NCBI GenBank assembly: GCA_002316345.1
Contig: DCDI01000070.1
Coordinates: 17,850-25,723 of the forward strand
Reading direction: 5' to 3'
Length of the DNA stretch: 7,874 nucleotides
DNA from: Phyllobacteriaceae bacterium UBA1059
GTDB taxonomy: Bacteria; Pseudomonadota; Alphaproteobacteria; Rhizobiales; Rhizobiaceae
This document shows positions 7,153 to 7,874 of this stretch, in pieces; position 1 is the stretch's first letter, and each line of letters starts with the position of its first letter. Below the pieces are notes generated by a model. The model saw nothing but the letters and a program-made list of their open reading frames with translations. It was not told where the DNA came from and made no database searches. Position numbers and translations under genes: made by a program.

Positions 7153-7168
7153 GCTCAAGCCCTTGAGC
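7153..7168. terminator. Short hairpin just after the SMEK-like gene stop
   Basis: gctcaag-cc-cttgagc has perfect 7-base arms (at least six pairs around a 4-base loop) beginning two bases after the TAG. It is followed by no T-run on either strand, so it is at best a weak terminator. It overlaps the TGA that closes the convergent IS1182 transposase frame (7155-7157). Confidence 0.25.
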
Positions 7169-7874
7169 GTCCGGATGGACCCCGATTGTGTTGAAAACTC
7201 AAATCGTGCTCGGCGCGGAAACGCCGCTGATTATCTGCCGCCCAATCCTTCCGTTCACGCCGCTCCTGTTCGACAGTTAGCGGGATGAGCTTTGCCATCT
7301 TGCGCAGGTTCTGGGCGGGTTGCGGCGAGGTGGAACTCGTCTTTGGCGCCGTTTGGTCCACGGAGACGCAATCGGCCCGGCCCGAGGATGCGTTCGAAAT
7401 GGGCGAACAGTATCTCCACCTTCTTGCGCTGTCTTCGCGAGACAACATAAGGATCGGTAGCTGCGATACCGCGGGCCATGTCGCGTGCACTAATGATAGA
7501 GCGCGTCACCTTGCGGGAAGGCATGTTGGGCGTGCAGCGTTCCTTAAGGTTGCAGTTGCTGCAGTCCTGGTGGCGGGCGCGAAAGCGGATGGAGCCGTCG
7601 GAATTCGCGAGTGAGCGGAGCTGTGCGAAGTTGCGGTTGCGCGGGCGCACGCGATTGCCTGCTGGGCAGACGTAGCTGTCATCCTGGTGATCGAAACAAA
7701 GTCCGCGCGCTCGAAAGTCCCTTCACGACAGGCCGACCTCTCGAACACTGGGATATGAGATTCGATACCCAGCCCCTCGACAAGTGAGGCAAGAGTGGCA
7801 GCATCACCGTAGCCGCCATCGGCAACGAGCCGCTCGGGCCATAAGCCAAGGCGCTCGCGTGTACGCTCGATCAT
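7155..7874 (-). pseudogene. IS1182-family transposase, C-terminal part, frameshifted
   Basis: On the minus strand, entering from the right edge, the protein reads MIERTRERLGLWPERLVADG with the second DDE aspartate, then GLGIESHIPVFERSACREGT and FERADF. The frame changes near 7690-7703 to FDHQDDSYVCPAGNRVRPRN, DCSNCNLKERC (the family's cysteine cluster), MARGIAATDPYVVSRRQRKK and VEILFAHFERILGPGRLRLR with the third acidic residue (Glu of KKVE). A second change in a G-rich run near 7313-7319, consistent with one extra base, leads to AQNLRKMAKLIP and a tail ending at TGA 7155-7157. These motifs and their order match IS1182-group transposases. The N-terminal half and first aspartate lie beyond the window. 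MIERT is internal in this family, so it is not the start. With two frame changes it should be inactive. Confidence 0.82.
7181..7874 (-). mobile_element. IS1182-family insertion sequence, one end and right edge open
   Basis: The transposase defines the element. Its outer end is proposed near cccgattgtgttgaaaactc (7181-7200), which looks like a typical IS terminus, and the transposase tail beyond it would be host sequence read through. The other end is outside the window, so neither the matching inverted repeat nor a target duplication can be checked. The element points toward the SMEK-like gene and probably removed its 3' end. Confidence 0.45.

Noticed and set aside
7285..7614. Plus-strand 109-codon frame
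   Set aside because: It is antisense to IS1182 transposase motifs that are unmistakable on the minus strand.
1..7874. tRNA, rRNA or CRISPR array
   Set aside because: No cloverleaf, rRNA-like stretch or regularly spaced direct repeats were seen on either strand.

Overview
The window looks like accessory DNA from an alphaproteobacterium, most likely of the Rhizobiales. The evidence is the style of its IS630 and IS1182 transposases, the rhizobial-type repeats in front of a GT61 glycosyltransferase, and the mixture of intact and decayed genes. This placement is inferred from protein features, not from a marker gene.

Positions 1-4344 (all minus strand) hold an intact, tightly packed surface-polysaccharide operon. 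In transcription order it encodes an LpxA/QdtC-like acyltransferase, a FdtA/QdtA-type dTDP-4-keto-6-deoxyglucose 3,4-ketoisomerase, a FdtB/QdtB-type PLP aminotransferase, a GT61-family glycosyltransferase with five N-terminal repeats, and the start of a GT2 glycosyltransferase that runs off the left edge. Genes overlap by 1 and 4 nt, or are separated by 6 and 0 nt. The first three enzymes fit synthesis of a dTDP-3-acylamido-3,6-dideoxyhexose (Fuc3N- or Qui3N-type). The two transferases would then assemble sugars into an O-antigen, capsule or exopolysaccharide. rmlA and rmlB, which make the precursor, are not in the window.

Positions 4345-4555 carry no gene I can recognise. Positions 4556-5516 (minus) are a badly decayed IS630-family transposase with two nonsense codons and about four frame changes. 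Positions about 5560-6047 (minus) are a DUF2971-like gene broken by two frameshifts and apparently cut at its 3' end by the IS630 element. Divergent from it, 6229-7150 (plus) is a SMEK-domain-like (PD-(D/E)XK-nuclease-like) gene broken by two frameshifts. A 15-bp inverted repeat brackets its ribosome binding site and start codon. Positions 7155-7874 (minus) are the C-terminal part of a frameshifted IS1182-family transposase that continues beyond the right edge.

Every gene left of 4344 is open, and every gene right of it is broken. The right half therefore reads as an eroded mobile-element and possible defence segment next to a functioning polysaccharide operon. The most unusual features are the hairpin at the SMEK gene start, the repeat-bearing GT61 protein, and the LpxA-like acyltransferase with the catalytic His/His/Asp motif kept inside an amino-sugar operon.
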